From a virus: a stretch of DNA of 20,187 nt. The stretch spans positions 1 through 20,187 of IMG/VR virus record IMGVR_UViG_3300047322_001263. One strand, 5' to 3'. The stretch's first letter is position 1. Each line of letters begins with the position of its first letter. The position numbers and the translations under genes are program-made. This document shows, in pieces, positions 5,743-13,157 of this stretch. The notes under the pieces were generated by a model. That model saw only the letters and a program-made list of their open reading frames with translations. It searched no databases and was not told the origin of the DNA.

Positions 5743-5930
5743 GCCCTCACATCCTGATCGATCAAGCCCTTGATGGTGTGTCGACGCCCGCCGGCGAAGA
5801 AGACATCAGCCTGCTGGTGCAGGCGATGATCACCCGCCTCTTCACCGACGGCGCGATCACCATTGACGAGTTCAACCACTACTGCAAACGCCTGCGTGAC
5901 ATCTGTCAGCGGCGCAAGGAGGACGCATGA
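5739..5930 (+). CDS. Hypothetical small phage protein (63 aa)
   Basis: A GTG start overlaps the preceding stop (GTGA) and the gene ends in an ATGA overlap with the next one, so it is translationally coupled on both sides. The protein (VSPHILIDQALDGVSTPAG...) is predicted helical and has an EFNHYCKRLRDIC stretch near its end. No family is recognised. Confidence 0.7.
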   Translation: MSPHILIDQALDGVSTPAGEEDISLLVQAMITRLFTDGAITIDEFNHYCKRLRDICQRRKEDA

Positions 5931-6121
5931 GTACGGCACCGGTTAAATCACTGATCGACGAGCAGTTGGAGGACATCGAACACAAGATCGCCCTGCTCGG
6001 CTTCGGCCTTCCCTTCAACGAGGTGATCGGCCGCAAGCGCGAGGATCTGGTCGCCAATCTCCCGCAGCGCCTGGCGCCTTCGATGAAGGGCAAGCGGATT
6101 GCGGTGAGAGTTCGGCCGTGA
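5927..6121 (+). CDS. Hypothetical small phage protein (64 aa)
   Basis: It starts MSTAPVKSLIDEQLEDIEHK at an ATGA overlap and is preceded by AAGGAGG. It is helical and acidic in the first half and basic in the second (KGKRIAVRVRP). It overlaps the next small frame by GTGA. No domain is recognised. Confidence 0.7.
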   Translation: MSTAPVKSLIDEQLEDIEHKIALLGFGLPFNEVIGRKREDLVANLPQRLAPSMKGKRIAVRVRP

Positions 6122-6234
6122 CCGGTCGCCAATGGGCGCGCCGCCTGATTATCTGGCGCGGCGCGTTCTCTTCCCTCGGCATTTTCACCTTTCTGATGCT
6201 GCTCAGCGCCCTCGCCGATCGCATCACTCAATAA
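6118..6234 (+). CDS. Tiny single-TM protein (38 aa)
   Basis: A GTG at 6118 overlaps the previous stop (GTGA), the same coupling seen in the genes before it, and the frame runs to TAA at 6232-6234. The product has a basic N-terminus (TGRQWARRLIIWRG) and one hydrophobic segment (AFSSLGIFTFLMLLSALA), so it would sit in the inner membrane with its N-terminus in the cytoplasm. The coupling and the positive-then-hydrophobic layout support it being real. Its size leaves some doubt. Confidence 0.5.
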   Translation: MTGRQWARRLIIWRGAFSSLGIFTFLMLLSALADRITQ

Positions 6235-6277
6235 ACAAAGCATTCAATCGCTGCGCCAGGCGCGGCAAGGATTCCTC

Positions 6278-7015
6278 ATGTCCACGAATACGCGGATCTG
6301 GGATCAGGTCGACACGACCGATCCGAGTGCAACCAAGAACTTCACAGGAATGGGCGGTTTCAAGGGTACGGCCATCAAACCGACCTACCTGATGCGCAAG
6401 GCCACCGAAGTGTTCGGCCCATGCGGTGAAGGTTGGGGCTGGACCATCCTTGAAGAACGGTTCGACGAAGGTGGCCCGCTGCAAGCGCCGACCAAGGAAT
6501 GGCCGACCGCGCCACTGATCAACGCGAAAGTCCACACCGTGAGAATTGAGCTTTGGTACCAGGGCGAAAGCGGACAGAAATGCACCGTGACGCATTACGG
6601 GCACACTCCGTTCGTTCTCCTGCAGCAAGGCAAGATCATCACCGACTGGGAGGCGGCAAAGAAGTCGCTCACAGATGCCATCGGTAAATGCCTCCAGCCG
6701 CTCGGGTTCGCCGCGGACATCCACATGGGGCTGTTCGATGACGCCGCATATGTCGAGACGGTTCGGGATGAGGTGGCGTTGAACAAAGCCGAAGATCGGG
6801 TAGCAGAGGAAGATCGCCAGAAGCAGGAACGGCTGGATTACATCAAGTCGGTCATCGACACAATGGGCGGCGCCCAGTCGGCCCAAGAACTGAAAAAAAT
6901 CCACGACGTTGCCGTGCGCAAGCTGACTCTCCGCAAAGACACCAAGGGTGTTGAGCGAGTCTCGTTGGAGTGGAAACGAATCAAAGAAGCATCTGAACGG
7001 GAGAACGCAGCATGA
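6278..7015 (+). CDS. Rad52/Sak-like single-strand annealing protein
   Basis: This 245-aa protein starts after AGGA at a spacing of 6. The YLMRKATEVFGPCGEGWGW stretch (residues about 37-55) matches the Rad52-fold pattern of a helix followed by a conserved FG...GW. EAAKKSLTDAIGKCLQPLGF (about 129-148), ending in GLFDD, matches the Rad52 segment with conserved TDA and the terminal LYD-like turn. The last 80 residues are charged and helical. Proteins of this type anneal complementary single strands during phage recombination and replication. No partner exonuclease is recognisable among its neighbours. It overlaps the Gp157-like gene by ATGA. Confidence 0.72.
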   Translation: MSTNTRIWDQVDTTDPSATKNFTGMGGFKGTAIKPTYLMRKATEVFGPCGEGWGWTILEERFDEGGPLQAPTKEWPTAPLINAKVHTVRIELWYQGESGQKCTVTHYGHTPFVLLQQGKIITDWEAAKKSLTDAIGKCLQPLGFAADIHMGLFDDAAYVETVRDEVALNKAEDRVAEEDRQKQERLDYIKSVIDTMGGAQSAQELKKIHDVAVRKLTLRKDTKGVERVSLEWKRIKEASERENAA

Positions 7016-7575
7016 CCCAGCTCTACGCACTGACAGGCAAGCTCGCTGAACTTCAGGGAATGGCTGACACCGACGACGAGGGCCTGAAAGAGGCCCTGCA
7101 GCACGCGATGGACGAGATCCAAGGCGAGTTCGAGGTGAAGGCTGACAACATCGTCATGCTGCGCCGCAATATTGAAAGCGACGTGACCGCCATTGAGATG
7201 GAGATTGAACGGCTGACCGAGCTGAGGCGCATCAAGTCCAACAGCGTTGCGCAGATCAGCGATTACCTGCGCCGGAACATGGAAGCCGCCAACCTCAAGT
7301 CGATCAAGCGTCCGCTGTTCACCATCACCCTGGCCTTGGGCAAGGAAAAGGTCATCGTCGATAACGAGGATGCGGTACCGGACGAGCTGACCGCTGTGAA
7401 AACCAGCATTGCACCAGACAAAAATGCGATCGCCGCCAAGCTCAAGGAAATTCGTGAGCACAACGAAGCTGTGCGCAAGCGCATGTCCGCCGGCGAAGAC
7501 GCGGAACACGAACTGATTGAAGAGCCTGCATACGCGCACTTGGAGCGCGGCGAAAGCTCGATCCGGATCAAGTGA
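7012..7575 (+). CDS. Siphovirus Gp157-family protein
   Basis: The 187-aa protein has the full Gp157 (PF05565) layout. A helical N-terminal half comes first (LAELQGMADTDDEGLKEALQ, then IEMEIERLTELRRIKSNSVAQISDYLRRNM). The KSIKRPLFTITLALGKEKVIVDNEDAVPDEL segment follows, with helices after it. The family is common beside single-strand annealing or SSB genes of siphophages and was first linked to streptococcal phage resistance; its molecular role is not settled. Coupled by ATGA to the Rad52-like gene, it probably acts in the same recombination module. Confidence 0.85.
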   Translation: MTQLYALTGKLAELQGMADTDDEGLKEALQHAMDEIQGEFEVKADNIVMLRRNIESDVTAIEMEIERLTELRRIKSNSVAQISDYLRRNMEAANLKSIKRPLFTITLALGKEKVIVDNEDAVPDELTAVKTSIAPDKNAIAAKLKEIREHNEAVRKRMSAGEDAEHELIEEPAYAHLERGESSIRIK

Positions 7576-7582
7576 GGCCAGC

Positions 7583-7825
7583 ATGATCAGCAACCACCTC
7601 AACCTGGTCGAGCAGCAGCGACAAAGCGCCGAGGCGATATCGGCGCAAGTCACCCAGTACGTAGCCGCCGGCGGGCGGATCGACCAACTGAAAAGCCCGC
7701 CGCACAACCCGCTGCCACCGCCCCGCTCCAACAAAATAGACCCTGAAACGGTCCTCAAGTGGCGCCCGAAGCCGATATCGGCGGCCAACCGGAAGGCTCT
7801 TCGCAAAATGGCGGACTCGATATGA
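7583..7825 (+). CDS. Hypothetical small phage protein (80 aa)
   Basis: The gene starts MISNHLNLVEQQRQSAEAIS after GAGG at a spacing of 6. An N-terminal helix with a YVAAGGRIDQL motif leads to a Pro-rich middle (SPPHNPLPPPRSN) and a basic end (KWRPKPISAANRKALRKM). The layout resembles small phage DNA-binding or adaptor proteins, but no family is recognised. It overlaps the next gene by ATGA. Confidence 0.72.
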   Translation: MISNHLNLVEQQRQSAEAISAQVTQYVAAGGRIDQLKSPPHNPLPPPRSNKIDPETVLKWRPKPISAANRKALRKMADSI

Positions 7826-8283
7826 GCAAGCGCAAACCGTGCAATCGTCGGGTGCAGATCGAGCGCAGCATGCGCGCCCTGGTCAACACCTACCACGCAG
7901 CTGTGATCAACATCGATCCAAGCGGCCTTCAGGTCATGATCAACTGGAAGAACGGCAAGCAGATCCTGTCGAGGGCGGTTTCCGACGCACTCTGCGATGT
8001 TGCGCACCGCTGGACGATTTACATCGCAGGCATCTGCGTTCGTCAGGACGGCGCCCAATACATCAAGTCGATCGACATCAAGCCCGACGGCGTGCACCTG
8101 GTGGAAAGGCTCTCGGATGTCCTTGAGCATTTCTACGAAGAGGTGATGGCCGACTGCAACCCCAATCACCGCGTCGCCATGGGCTGGCTGGCCGTGCCCG
8201 GTGACAGGCCGGCTCCCGAAGCACAGCTGTCCGCACTGCTTGCCTCGGTCGGCGCCTGGAATCAGGTGAGGGTTGCAGCGTGA
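7822..8283 (+). CDS. Hypothetical phage protein (153 aa)
   Basis: It starts MSKRKPCNRRVQIERSMRAL at an ATGA overlap; codons further upstream in this frame overlap the previous gene. It has a basic N-terminus, then a mixed alpha/beta pattern with conserved-looking WTIYIAGICVRQDG and YIKSIDIKP stretches. The pattern is typical of an early-region unknown in Pseudomonas phages. No function can be assigned. Confidence 0.75.
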   Translation: MSKRKPCNRRVQIERSMRALVNTYHAAVINIDPSGLQVMINWKNGKQILSRAVSDALCDVAHRWTIYIAGICVRQDGAQYIKSIDIKPDGVHLVERLSDVLEHFYEEVMADCNPNHRVAMGWLAVPGDRPAPEAQLSALLASVGAWNQVRVAA

Positions 8284-8477
8284 GACGAACCACCAACCGG
8301 GCGGCCACGCGCCGCAAACAGACCTGGCTGGACTTGCCGGCCAGCGGAATTGAAGAGGTAGGCCATGGCCAAGAGCAACGCGGAACGCTTGGAGAAAACC
8401 GCGGCGAAGAGGAAGAGCCGCGGCGAAGAAGAGATCAGGCTTCACTGCCTGCCCGGTACGCGCCAAGCCCTTGCTGA
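8280..8477 (+). CDS. Doubtful short Arg-rich ORF (65 aa)
   Basis: A GTG overlaps the previous stop by GTGA, as elsewhere in this operon, and the first 28 codons fill the gap before the next gene. The remaining two thirds overlap the 8365-8676 gene in another frame and have the Arg/Glu-rich look of a shadow frame. It may be real and short, or the gap may simply be a leader. Confidence 0.3.
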   Translation: MRRTTNRAATRRKQTWLDLPASGIEEVGHGQEQRGTLGENRGEEEEPRRRRDQASLPARYAPSPC

Positions 8478-8676
8478 GCTGATGGCCTGGAGCGGCATCG
8501 AGGAACAGGGCGAGGCAATCACGCTGATGATTCACCACCTGCACGGCCTTGGCCCAGGCGGCGCCCTGCCCCTGCTCACCCCGCCGCGACACGAATACGT
8601 GATACCGGAAAACGTGTCGCGGAAATTGAAGCTCGCGTTCGACCGCGAAGCGCTTCGCTTAGGTCTAGATGAGTGA
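8365..8676 (+). CDS. Small phage protein, possibly ribbon-helix-helix-like (103 aa)
   Basis: It starts MAKSNAERLEKTAAKRKSRG after AGAGG at a spacing of 6. A basic N-terminal helix is followed by EEIRLHCLPGTRQALAELMAWSGIEEQGEAITLMIHHLH. That has the strand-helix-helix rhythm of Arc/MetJ-type DNA-binding proteins, and a second similar unit may begin at HEYVIPENVSRKL. Assignment to that fold is inference. It is the last plus-strand gene before a minus-strand cargo gene. Confidence 0.72.
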   Translation: MAKSNAERLEKTAAKRKSRGEEEIRLHCLPGTRQALAELMAWSGIEEQGEAITLMIHHLHGLGPGGALPLLTPPRHEYVIPENVSRKLKLAFDREALRLGLDE

Positions 8677-8684
8677 TGTCGTCT

Positions 8685-9341
8685 TCATCTTGGAACCTTC
8701 CTTGCGCGACAAAACCTCAGCAAGCCTGTGTCATTAATCACGATGGGCGAAATAGTTCCTGAAAACATTGGTATCCAAATCGCTCTTAACTCAACCTGCC
8801 TGATGAATTCAGGCTCTTTGATCAGTGCAGGATGAACTCCCCAGTTTCTACCATTCCAGTCCTCGTGGCGCTTCATGTATTGGACTTGGGACAGAGTAAG
8901 AAACTGCACTGGAACTATGGAGTTCAGGGTTTCAGTCAAGCGCCGATAAAAGCCTGCCAAGTCAGAAATTTCAACGCAGGAATCAGCACCATCAAACTGC
9001 CTTAAGACGTCGGATGAATATTTCACTGAAGTGCAATGAACAAAACAGTCAGGGTGATCGAATTCTTGAGAGACGGAAATGTTTTCAAGAACGACGTTTG
9101 TTGCGCCACCTAAATCGATTGCCCTGAACTTCTTTAACGCCTCCAGATGAATACTTCCAACATCCTTGTCTGTCGCGTGCGGGATGTAGTGAGAGACTCG
9201 CTTTTTCCCCTCATTGACGTCTGCTATCCCCTGTTTGTGCTCAGTTCTTCGGAAGTCGTGGAGAGTACCAATTCTGACGTTTCCGAGAGCTAGCAAAGCA
9301 TCGTTGTATTTCTTGCCTGAGTACCTAAACGCAGACGGCAT
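8685..9341 (-). CDS. Minus-strand accessory protein of unknown function (218 aa)
   Basis: It starts MPSAFRYSGKKYNDALLALG after AGGAGAG and is visibly richer in A+T than the phage genes around it. RIGTLHDFRRTEHKQGIADVNEGKK near the N-terminus recalls the opening of DUF2971-like proteins, where an N-terminal Tyr/Lys element is followed by a conserved acidic motif, but I cannot confirm this. There are no membrane segments. It sits convergent to the gene on its left and divergent from the one on its right. An independently expressed cargo gene, for example in phage exclusion, is a reasonable guess but unproven. Confidence 0.75.
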   Translation of the reverse strand: MPSAFRYSGKKYNDALLALGNVRIGTLHDFRRTEHKQGIADVNEGKKRVSHYIPHATDKDVGSIHLEALKKFRAIDLGGATNVVLENISVSQEFDHPDCFVHCTSVKYSSDVLRQFDGADSCVEISDLAGFYRRLTETLNSIVPVQFLTLSQVQYMKRHEDWNGRNWGVHPALIKEPEFIRQVELRAIWIPMFSGTISPIVINDTGLLRFCRARKVPR

Positions 9342-9446
9342 GTAACTCTCCTGGTTCCGGCTCCATGCCGGTCACCCGTAATACCCCAACCCAAACCAAA
9401 TTGCCACCACCGGTCACGGAGGGCGGCGCCTGACTGGAGATAATCC

Positions 9447-9848
9447 ATGGATCACAACTGCGCATACGTCCGGCAGCACTATCAGGTGCCCGCCGAAATA
9501 GGCCGCCGCGTTATCGCCTACGGAAAGCCCGGCGTCATCTTGGCAGACCGCGGCCATTACATCGGCGTGGTGCTGGACGAAGACCCGAAGAAGCGAATCG
9601 GCAATTACCACCCTACCCACGAAATGCAGTATGGCGAGATGGCCGAGACGCTACCGCTAAAAGAGTGGCTGGTCTTGCCGTTCAAGCATGACTGGGACGA
9701 TCTCGACTGGAACCGCGAGGCCCGCGAAGATCTGGTCAGGGTGTGGGCAGCAACTCGAAGTCAAGCCAAATACAAAGCATACGAGCGGCTTCAGGATTAC
9801 TGCCACAGCATCAAGGCGATGCTGCATTTCAAGGTCCGGCGAGCCTGA
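9447..9848 (+). CDS. Hypothetical phage protein (133 aa)
   Basis: It begins MDHNCAYVRQHYQVPAEIGR after GGAG at a spacing of 8. The first 50 residues look like a small beta-barrel (GRRVIAYGKPGVILADRGHYIGVVLDEDPKKRIGNYHP). The remainder is charged and helical and includes WLVLPFKHDWDDLDW. No family is recognised. It resumes the plus-strand operon between two minus-strand cargo genes. Confidence 0.75.
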   Translation: MDHNCAYVRQHYQVPAEIGRRVIAYGKPGVILADRGHYIGVVLDEDPKKRIGNYHPTHEMQYGEMAETLPLKEWLVLPFKHDWDDLDWNREAREDLVRVWAATRSQAKYKAYERLQDYCHSIKAMLHFKVRRA

Positions 9849-9881
9849 TCCGTCGTAATTAGTTGCGTCAGATCAAACTCT

Positions 9882-10625
9882 TCAGCGCAGGCTTATGCCG
9901 ATGTCACAACCATGCATGCCTACCGCTGAAAAAGCACTCCAGTTCTTTCCATCAGTGGATATCCGCAGAGCACTTTCGTCGCCACTTAAGAAATAACCTT
10001 CAAATAGCATATCGATTCTTTCAATAGCGATTGCATGCGGAGGTAATGTCCGCACCTGCAGAGCAATGTCCGCAGGACCACGACGAATTGTTATTAAAGG
10101 CCCGACAACCTCCACATCCCAATTGTCGTCACCGGCTGACCATACGTTGTCAATGATCTTCAGTGTCGTTGCGCCTGTTGTATCCGCAAGAAATCCCGAT
10201 AGTCGAACCGGTGCACCAAGCTCTTCGGGAGGCTGGACAGATAACAGGTCGACTCCATGGATCTGAATTAGAACTTTACAATCAACAAAGCTGACACCGG
10301 CAAATCGAACTTCAATAGGACCAGGGCCAAAATCAAATAACTCTGAGGCAAACCCTTGCTGCTTGCACGCAGGGTTATCGTTTGCTCTGGCAACAGTTGC
10401 GGCCGATAGAGTTCCACGCGCTCGCTTTTGATTGCACTGCATGCAAAGCAGAGTCATCCCGGCTGGATTGTGCTCCTTCGCATCCTTGAAGTCTGGATCG
10501 AAGTGCTCGTAATCATAGTAAGCCAGGCCGCATATCACACAGCCGAACCCGCAACGAGCGCGGATTTCACGACGGACATCCTGTGGCACGTACCGGCCAA
10601 GTCCATGCTGGTTTCGCTCTGCCAT
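9882..10625 (-). CDS. HNH endonuclease with a C-terminal beta-rich domain
   Basis: The start MAERNQHGLGRYVPQDVRRE (ATG at 10625) is preferred. The frame extends back to 10769, but those codons overlap the leader and start of the divergent gene. Residues 25-70 hold an HNH fold: CVIC (29-32), DYEH (38-41), EHN (51-53) and CMQC-N (61-65), so two CxxC pairs bind zinc and His41 is a candidate catalytic residue. Residues about 85-247 are beta-rich with no known match. This domain could recognise a ligand or partner. The minus orientation inside the PL operon suggests lysogen-expressed cargo, perhaps a defence nuclease. A homing-type nuclease is the main alternative. Confidence 0.82.
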   Translation of the reverse strand: MAERNQHGLGRYVPQDVRREIRARCGFGCVICGLAYYDYEHFDPDFKDAKEHNPAGMTLLCMQCNQKRARGTLSAATVARANDNPACKQQGFASELFDFGPGPIEVRFAGVSFVDCKVLIQIHGVDLLSVQPPEELGAPVRLSGFLADTTGATTLKIIDNVWSAGDDNWDVEVVGPLITIRRGPADIALQVRTLPPHAIAIERIDMLFEGYFLSGDESALRISTDGKNWSAFSAVGMHGCDIGISLR

Positions 10626-10685
10626 TGCTTTCTCTCGAATGTGTCCAGCCCATAGCGGGCCGAACACAAATACCCCACTTCTACG

Positions 10686-11498
10686 AATCACTCCAGCCGG
10701 CGAGGTCAACATGAAACCCAACGAATACGTTGAGGCCCTGGTGGCCTCTGGCGCGCTTTTTGTCGCCAATCATTCAGGCGGCAAGGATTCCCAGGCCCAG
10801 CTCATCAAGCTGCTTGAGGTTGTGCCAGCCCGCCAGATACTTGTGGTCCACGCCTCGCTCGGGGCGATGGAATGGCCGGGGGCTCTTGAGCTAGCCCGCA
10901 ATCAGGCCGCCGCCGGCCTGCCTTTCATCGTTGCCACCGCCACCAAGACCCTTCTCGAAATGGTAGAGCGCCGCTTTGAAGGCCGCCCCGAGGTTCCTAG
11001 CTGGCCGTCGGCTTCGACCCGCCAATGCACCAGCGACCTCAAGCGCGGCCCGATCCAGCGCGAGGTGCGCCGTTACGCCAAGGCCAACGGCTACAAGGTG
11101 ATCGTTAACTGCCTGGGATTGCGCGCCCAAGAGTCGCCAGGGCGGGCCAAGCGAAAGGAGTTCAGCCAGATGGGGATCAGCAATAGCGTGAACACCTGGT
11201 TCGAGTGGCTGCCCGTTCACGGGCTGTCCACCGCCGAGATATTCGACATTATCGAGCAGGCAGGCCAGAAGCCGCACTACGCCTATGCGCTGGGCAACGA
11301 TCGGTTGAGCTGCGTGTTCTGCATCATCGCCAGCAAGAAAGACCTTGCCACGGGTGCCGCGCATAACCCTAGCCTGCTGGAGCAGTACGACGCCCTTGAG
11401 AAGCGCACCGGCTACACCATGCACATGAGCCGCATTCCCCTAGTCGAACTGGCGGCCTAACCCTTCCCAATAACAACCAATCACGCCAGCCGGCGAGG
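10686..11498. repeat. 20-bp direct repeat flanking the PAPS-reductase-like gene
   Basis: AATCACTCCAGCCGGCGAGG (10686-10705) contains the ribosome-binding site of the PAPS-reductase-like gene. A copy with one mismatch lies at 11479-11498, just after that gene, but has no start codon behind it. The second copy looks like the leader of a lost plus-strand gene, next to the minus-strand gene 11516-12184. Confidence 0.8.
10711..11460 (+). CDS. Phage PAPS-reductase-like PP-loop protein
   Basis: This 249-aa protein starts MKPNEYVEALVASG after GAGG. The PP-loop SGGKDS at residues 22-27 binds ATP or PAPS-like nucleotide. LGLRAQES (135-142) and RQCTSDLK (104-111) are typical of the phage and DndC-like branch of the phosphoadenosine phosphosulfate reductase family (PF01507). 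Cys106 with Cys201 and Cys204 (SCVFC) could hold an iron-sulfur cluster. The C-terminal ECGLH of true sulfate-assimilation CysH is absent. The substrate is unknown; sulfur transfer to a nucleic acid or another ATP-dependent modification are possibilities. It lies upstream of the cytosine methyltransferase. Confidence 0.85.
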   Translation: MKPNEYVEALVASGALFVANHSGGKDSQAQLIKLLEVVPARQILVVHASLGAMEWPGALELARNQAAAGLPFIVATATKTLLEMVERRFEGRPEVPSWPSASTRQCTSDLKRGPIQREVRRYAKANGYKVIVNCLGLRAQESPGRAKRKEFSQMGISNSVNTWFEWLPVHGLSTAEIFDIIEQAGQKPHYAYALGNDRLSCVFCIIASKKDLATGAAHNPSLLEQYDALEKRTGYTMHMSRIPLVELAA

Positions 11499-11508
11499 AT
11501 TAGTTGCC

Positions 11509-11537
11509 GGCCCACTTAATAAGGAATTAAGTGGGCC
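11509..11537. other. 12-bp perfect stem-loop at the end of a minus-strand gene
   Basis: GGCCCACTTAAT (11509-11520) pairs with ATTAAGTGGGCC (11526-11537) around a 5-nt loop. It overlaps the stop codon of the 11516-12184 gene and stands between two convergent genes, so it may end or protect transcripts. Neither strand has a clear T tract after it. Confidence 0.6.
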
Positions 11538-12184
11538 CGTAAGTGATTATCGACATCACGCAGAGCTTGCATCATCTCGACCCAGTAAACGTCATCGGCA
11601 CTGTCCAAATCATAAAGAACATTCCTGCGCTGCTCTAAAAGCTGCTGCCGGGAGAGTGCCCCCTGTACTGTCTGAACAGGCGCTATGGACATCAGATAAA
11701 GCCGAACATAGATCACAAACTCACGCTCAAGCTTGAAAACATGCTCCATGAGCCCTTTAAAATCGCCCCCCCAGATCGCCTCCGCCTCAAGCATAGTGGC
11801 TTGAAGCGGGTTTCGAGCATTGTCCATGGCTGTCAAACGGCGACGGTAGGCTCGAGCAGTATGGTCATAGCTAGCTTGTTGCTGGTCATCCGAGACAACC
11901 TCGCCTTCAAAGGGTATCCCTTCAAACGAAAAAATCGCGGGTGATCTCGCTCTCTGTATTTCATCTCGAAGTTTATAGAGCTCGATAAGCAAACGGCGTG
12001 CTAGATCATGATCGGCAGATCCTCTGAGCTGCTTTCTCCATGTGTGAAGACCGGCTCGACCGAAGTAAATCGCTACCCCAATAGTAGCTGCGCTGATTAC
12101 TGCGCCGACCACAGTGCCGACAATGGAAAAGACGTCCTTCGTGAGCGACCAGTCTGCATCGGTCAGCGCCAAGCAAATAGACAA
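11516..12184 (-). CDS. Minus-strand single-TM protein of unknown function (222 aa)
   Basis: A TTG start at 12184 follows AAGGGG at a spacing of 7; no ATG occurs before residue 120. One transmembrane segment lies at about residues 17-40 (VFSIVGTVVGAVISAATIGV). It is followed by GLHTWRKQLRG...LARRLLIELYKLRDEI, a combination seen in many bacterial unknowns with a single N-terminal anchor and a cytoplasmic helical domain. The rest is helix-rich. Being monocistronic and opposed to the operon, it fits the cargo pattern. Confidence 0.75.
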   Translation of the reverse strand: MSICLALTDADWSLTKDVFSIVGTVVGAVISAATIGVAIYFGRAGLHTWRKQLRGSADHDLARRLLIELYKLRDEIQRARSPAIFSFEGIPFEGEVVSDDQQQASYDHTARAYRRRLTAMDNARNPLQATMLEAEAIWGGDFKGLMEHVFKLEREFVIYVRLYLMSIAPVQTVQGALSRQQLLEQRRNVLYDLDSADDVYWVEMMQALRDVDNHLRAHLIPY

Positions 12185-12233
12185 TTTAAAACCCCTTTTC
12201 TAAGTCGCAAGACTATAGCCGCGAGATTTCCTT

Positions 12234-13157
12234 ATGCCCACAGCAATCGATTTGTTCGCCGGCCTCGGCGGATGGTCATCTGGTGCCCGCAACGCAGGCA
12301 TCGACGTTATCTGGGCCGCCAACCACTGGCCGGTCGCCGTAGAATGGCACAGCGCCAATCACCCAGAAGCGATACACGTCTGCCAGGACTTGCACCAAGC
12401 GGATTGGTCGAAGGTTCCAGCCCACGACATCATGCTGGCTTCCCCATGCTGCCAAGGCCATTCAAAAGCTCGCGGCAAGAAGTCAGGCAACGCTCAGCAC
12501 GATGCCTCGCGCTCGACAGCTTGGGCGGTCGTGTCTGCCGCCGAATTCCACAGGCCAGAAATCGTGCTGGTCGAGAACGTCGAAGAGTTCACCGACTGGG
12601 CGCTGTACCCGGCTTGGTCTCAGGCCATGGCTGCGCTTGGCTACATGATTGCGCCACATGTCGTCGATTGCGCAGACCTCGGTGTGCCGCAGCACCGCGT
12701 GCGCCTGTTCCTGGTGTGCACCCGCAGCAAGGCCCCGCTGATGCTCGAGCTGCACCGACGCCAGCACGTACCGGCCGCCAGCTTCCTCCAGTTCGACTCC
12801 GGCCGCTGGTCTCCAATCGAGAAGCCCGGACGGGCGCAAGCAACTCTCGACCGGGTGCGTAACGGTCGTGAGCGCTTCGGTGATCAATTCATCATGCCCT
12901 ACTACGGCAATGGCTCCGGCCTGACCGGTCGAGACATCAACCGGCCTATCGGCACTATTACAACGCTGGACCGCTGGGCGCTGGTTCGCGGCAATGAGAT
13001 GCGGATGCTTTCGGCGAATGAGGCGCTTGCCGCCATGTCGTTCCCCATAGATACCCTGCGTCCAGACAACCATCGACTGACCATGCACATGGCTGGCAAT
13101 GCGGTACCGCCTCTGGCTGGTCAGCGTGTTATCGAGGCACTTCTGAAAACTGCCTGA
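12234..13157 (+). CDS. Orphan C5-cytosine DNA methyltransferase
   Basis: This 307-aa protein has the ordered m5C-MTase motifs: I DLFAGLGGWSSG (6-17), IV SPCCQGHS (70-77) with the catalytic Cys just before Gln, VI VENVEEF (113-119), VIII QHRVR (153-157) and X GNAVPP (288-293). It transfers a methyl group from S-adenosylmethionine to cytosine in a short DNA site. The usual PPCQ is PCCQ here, leaving two adjacent cysteines. The target-recognition region between motifs VIII and X is short. No restriction enzyme gene adjoins it, so it probably protects phage DNA from host restriction. The target sequence cannot be told. Confidence 0.93.
   Translation: MPTAIDLFAGLGGWSSGARNAGIDVIWAANHWPVAVEWHSANHPEAIHVCQDLHQADWSKVPAHDIMLASPCCQGHSKARGKKSGNAQHDASRSTAWAVVSAAEFHRPEIVLVENVEEFTDWALYPAWSQAMAALGYMIAPHVVDCADLGVPQHRVRLFLVCTRSKAPLMLELHRRQHVPAASFLQFDSGRWSPIEKPGRAQATLDRVRNGRERFGDQFIMPYYGNGSGLTGRDINRPIGTITTLDRWALVRGNEMRMLSANEALAAMSFPIDTLRPDNHRLTMHMAGNAVPPLAGQRVIEALLKTA

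Noticed and set aside
6224-7030. Minus-strand 268-codon frame
   Set aside because: Complement of the Rad52-like gene without recognisable domains or ribosome site.
6838-8592. Very long minus-strand open frame (584 codons)
   Set aside because: It is opposite a chain of well-supported plus-strand genes (Rad52-like, Gp157) and has the composition of a shadow frame in G+C-rich DNA.
12008-12862. Plus-strand 284-codon frame over the methyltransferase
   Set aside because: Arg/Pro-rich shadow frame; the methyltransferase frame carries all family motifs.
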